A stretch of 64,000 bases of DNA from Rhodococcus koreensis (GTDB lineage Bacteria; Actinomycetota; Actinomycetes; Mycobacteriales; Mycobacteriaceae), in contig NZ_FNSV01000005.1 in assembly GCF_900105905.1 (NCBI RefSeq), forward strand, positions 4,960,001-5,024,000, read 5' to 3'. The notes below the pieces were generated by a model. The model did no database searches and was not told the DNA's origin. It worked only from the letters and a program-made list of their open reading frames with translations. Below are positions 61,981-64,000 of this stretch, in pieces. Both the position numbers and the translations under genes were made by a program. Each line of letters starts with the position of its first letter. The first letter of the stretch is position 1.

Positions 61981-63202
61981 GGTGGTCCTCCGTCTCTTCC
62001 AGGATGTGTGAGATTCTTCCTCGATCGGTGTCGCGGGCCTCGACGCCGTACCGGACTGCGTCGAGTTCTTCCGGTACATCTTCCGGCACGGCGGCCGTGA
62101 TCAACACCTGTTCGGCGTCCAATGCGACCTTGGCGAGGGCGCGGCGACGCTTGCGGTCGAGTTCGGCGAACACGTCGTCGAGCATGAGGACCGGATCGCT
62201 GCCTTCCGACCGCAGCAGGGCGAATCCCGCGAGCCGCAGCGACAGCGCGAACGACCACGACTCGCCGTGACTCGCGAATCCCTTCGCCGGGGTGTCGCCG
62301 AGTTGCAGTTCCAGATCGTCACGATGCGGTCCGACGAGGCACACACCCCGCTCGATCTCCTTCGAGCGCATCACGGACAACTCCTGGAGAAACCGCTCCT
62401 CGAGGAACGCGATGTCGCCGGACTCGGGCGCTCGCGCCGGTTCGGTGAACTCCGGCGGCAGCGAGGACCCCAGACTCGAGCGGTAGCGGATGCTCGCGGG
62501 CCTCGACTCGGGTGCCAGCGACTGGTACGACTCGGCCAGGTGCGGCGCGAGGTCGTGGACGAGATGCAGCCGCCCGGCGAGCAGCTGGGCGCCGTGCGCG
62601 GCGAGGTGTCCGTCCCAGACCTCCAGTGTGGCAAGGGCACTCGCACCGTCCTCGCCCGGCTGACCGCTGCCCCGCGAAGACCGCCGCAACGCGCCGCCCG
62701 CGGTCTTGAGCAATGCCGACCGCTGGCGCAGCACCCGTTCGTAATCGGCGCGCACCGCCGCCATCCTGGGGATCCGGGACGTGAGGAGTTCGTCGAGGTA
62801 CCGGCGTCGCTCCCCCGGATCTCCGCGGACCAGCGACAGATCCTCCGGCGCGAACAGCACCGTCTGCAGAATCCCGAGAATCTCCCGCGGCCGCCGGGTG
62901 GGCGACTGGTTGATCCGCGCGCGGTTCGACTTACCCTCGTTCAACTCGAGATCGACGGTCAGTTCCCGGCCCGTGTTGACGACGGTGGCCCCCGCGAACG
63001 CCTGAGCGGTACCCGTCCTGATCAGCGGGGCGTCGGAGCTGACCCGATGCGACGAGAGCGTCGACAGGTAGCCGAGCGCCTCGAGCACATTCGTCTTGCC
63101 GTGCCCGTTGGGTCCGACGAAGACGGTGCAGCCCGGACGCAGGTTCAGACCGAGGGCGTCCCAGGAACGGAAATCTCTGAGCGAGAGTGCGCGAACGAAC
63201 AC
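61970..63202 (-). CDS. recF: RecF: DNA replication and repair protein
   Basis: A 410-residue SMC-like ATPase. FVGPNGHGKTNVLEALGYLS is the Walker A motif; LSLRLAGFALLRSEGSDPVLMLDDVFAELD combines the signature region and Walker B; the D-loop histidine region follows. It binds gapped DNA and helps RecO and RecR load RecA. It begins with GTG 63202, directly after the gnd stop codon, and overlaps the DUF721 gene, so gnd, recF and DUF721 are probably one transcript. Confidence 0.95.
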   Translation of the reverse strand: MFVRALSLRDFRSWDALGLNLRPGCTVFVGPNGHGKTNVLEALGYLSTLSSHRVSSDAPLIRTGTAQAFAGATVVNTGRELTVDLELNEGKSNRARINQSPTRRPREILGILQTVLFAPEDLSLVRGDPGERRRYLDELLTSRIPRMAAVRADYERVLRQRSALLKTAGGALRRSSRGSGQPGEDGASALATLEVWDGHLAAHGAQLLAGRLHLVHDLAPHLAESYQSLAPESRPASIRYRSSLGSSLPPEFTEPARAPESGDIAFLEERFLQELSVMRSKEIERGVCLVGPHRDDLELQLGDTPAKGFASHGESWSFALSLRLAGFALLRSEGSDPVLMLDDVFAELDRKRRRALAKVALDAEQVLITAAVPEDVPEELDAVRYGVEARDTDRGRISHILEETEDHRDG

Positions 63203-64000
63203 CTACGTTCCAGAACCGGCTTCTGCCTCGCCTGCCGCCTTCTTCACGGCGTGACCACCGAACTGGTTGCGCAGCGCCGAGACGGCCTTCATCGCGGGGG
63301 AATCGTCCTGACGGGACGCGAACCGCGCGAACAGCGCGGCCGAGATCACCGGCGCGGGCACGGCGTGGTCGATCGCCTCCAGCACGGTCCAGCGGCCCTC
63401 ACCGGAATCGTCTGTGTAACCGGAGATCTCGGCGAAATCGGGATCCTCACCCAGTGCCTTGACGAGCAGTTCCAGCAGCCACGACCGGACGACGGTGCCG
63501 TTGGTCCACGCGCGCAGCACACCGTGGACGTCGGTGACGAGGTCTTCGGCCTCGAGCAGTTCGTAGCCCTCGGCGTACGCCTGCATCAGTCCGTACTCGA
63601 TGCCGTTGTGGATCATCTTCGCGTAGTGGCCGGCGCCGATCGGGCCTGCGTGAACGAACCCGTCCGCACGCTCACCCTCCGGGCGCAGTGCGTCGAAGAT
63701 CGGCAGCGCCCGCTCGACGTCCGCGGCCGACCCGCCGACCATCAGCCCGTAGCCGTTCTCGAGTCCCCAGACCCCGCCGGACACACCGCAGTCGAGGTAG
63801 CCGATGCCGTGGGATCCGAGCAGCTCACCGTGAATCTTGTCGTCGGTGTATCTCGAGTTGCCGCCGTCGATCACCAGGTCGCCACTCTCGAGCACCGACG
63901 CCAGCCCGGTCACCGTGTCCTGGGTGATCTTTCCTGCCGGAACCATCACCCACACGACGCGCGGAGACTCGAGTCGCTGGGCGAGTTCCGCCAGTGACGC
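63203..64000 (-). CDS. gnd: 6-phosphogluconate dehydrogenase (decarboxylating), 3' part
   Basis: The last 265 residues are present; the N-terminal NAD(P) fold lies beyond the right edge. VVWVMVPAGKITQDTV, IDGGNSRYTDD, GYLDCGVSGGVWGLENGYGLMVGG, GPIGAGHYAKMIHNGIEYGLMQAYAEGYELL (catalytic lysine and glutamate) identify the enzyme, which oxidises and decarboxylates 6-phosphogluconate to ribulose 5-phosphate. The short C-terminal domain indicates the smaller, often NAD-linked GntZ/YqeC-type enzyme of about 300 residues. Location next to recF is usual in Rhodococcus, Nocardia and Streptomyces. Confidence 0.93.
   Translation of the reverse strand, partial: ASLAELAQRLESPRVVWVMVPAGKITQDTVTGLASVLESGDLVIDGGNSRYTDDKIHGELLGSHGIGYLDCGVSGGVWGLENGYGLMVGGSAADVERALPIFDALRPEGERADGFVHAGPIGAGHYAKMIHNGIEYGLMQAYAEGYELLEAEDLVTDVHGVLRAWTNGTVVRSWLLELLVKALGEDPDFAEISGYTDDSGEGRWTVLEAIDHAVPAPVISAALFARFASRQDDSPAMKAVSALRNQFGGHAVKKAAGEAEAGSGT

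Overview
The window is a roughly 64 kb, high-GC actinobacterial chromosome segment lying next to the replication origin. Gene content and order (recF, a DUF721 gene, gyrB, gyrA, a DUF3566 gene, tRNA-Ile, tRNA-Ala, cwsA, ppiA, a PH-domain gene, crgA, a DUF881 gene, trpG, pknB, pknA, pbpA, rodA, pstP, fhaB, fhaA, tRNA-Leu) follow the Mycobacterium tuberculosis Rv0003-Rv0020c region in inverted orientation. LysX, a cutinase, a secreted chorismate mutase, gnd next to recF and the codon use point to a mycolic-acid actinomycete, most likely Rhodococcus. The genus is my inference and no database was searched. dnaN, dnaA and oriC should lie just beyond the right edge, so most minus-strand genes point away from the origin.

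Left part (1-28.3 kb), accessory metabolism: the end of an RraA-like gene, an S4 RNA-binding protein, a coupled lysX/DUF998/hydrolase/phosphatase operon, two tandem membrane-anchored actin/Hsp70-fold proteins, small enzymes, an SDR, a thioesterase, a secreted cutinase, glutamate synthase gltBD, a TetR regulator facing a flavin monooxygenase across a double operator, a cluster encoding secreted and membrane proteins plus a degenerate MinD-like ATPase (21.6-24.3 kb), an AraC regulator, an RDD protein overlapping a gene of 9-residue repeats, and a Cys-rich secreted protein behind a structured leader.

Middle part (28.3-43 kb), conserved cell-wall growth and division locus: tRNA-Leu, then fhaA and the plus-strand operon fhaB-pstP-rodA-pbpA-pknA-pknB. 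PASTA and FHA signalling through Ser/Thr kinases here controls peptidoglycan polymerisation by RodA and PbpA. A bidirectional terminator separates pknB from trpG. DUF881, CrgA, a PH-domain protein preceded by two DnaA boxes, a rhomboid protease, PpiA and CwsA follow.

Right part (43-64 kb): an insertion between cwsA and the tRNAs (secreted protein, GlxA/AraC regulator, secreted chorismate mutase, siderophore-interacting protein under an iron-box-like site), tRNA-Ala and tRNA-Ile with a 33-residue microprotein between them, the DUF3566 gene and gyrA. A conservon (sensor kinase-like, roadblock, DUF742, GTPase) plus an MHYT gene splits gyrA from gyrB. A second insertion upstream of gyrB holds a putative di-iron hydrolase, a ferredoxin reductase and an epoxide-hydrolase-like enzyme. 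DUF721, recF and the 3' part of gnd end the window. Many genes have a TANNNT hexamer 6-7 nt before the start codon, suggesting frequent leaderless transcripts.
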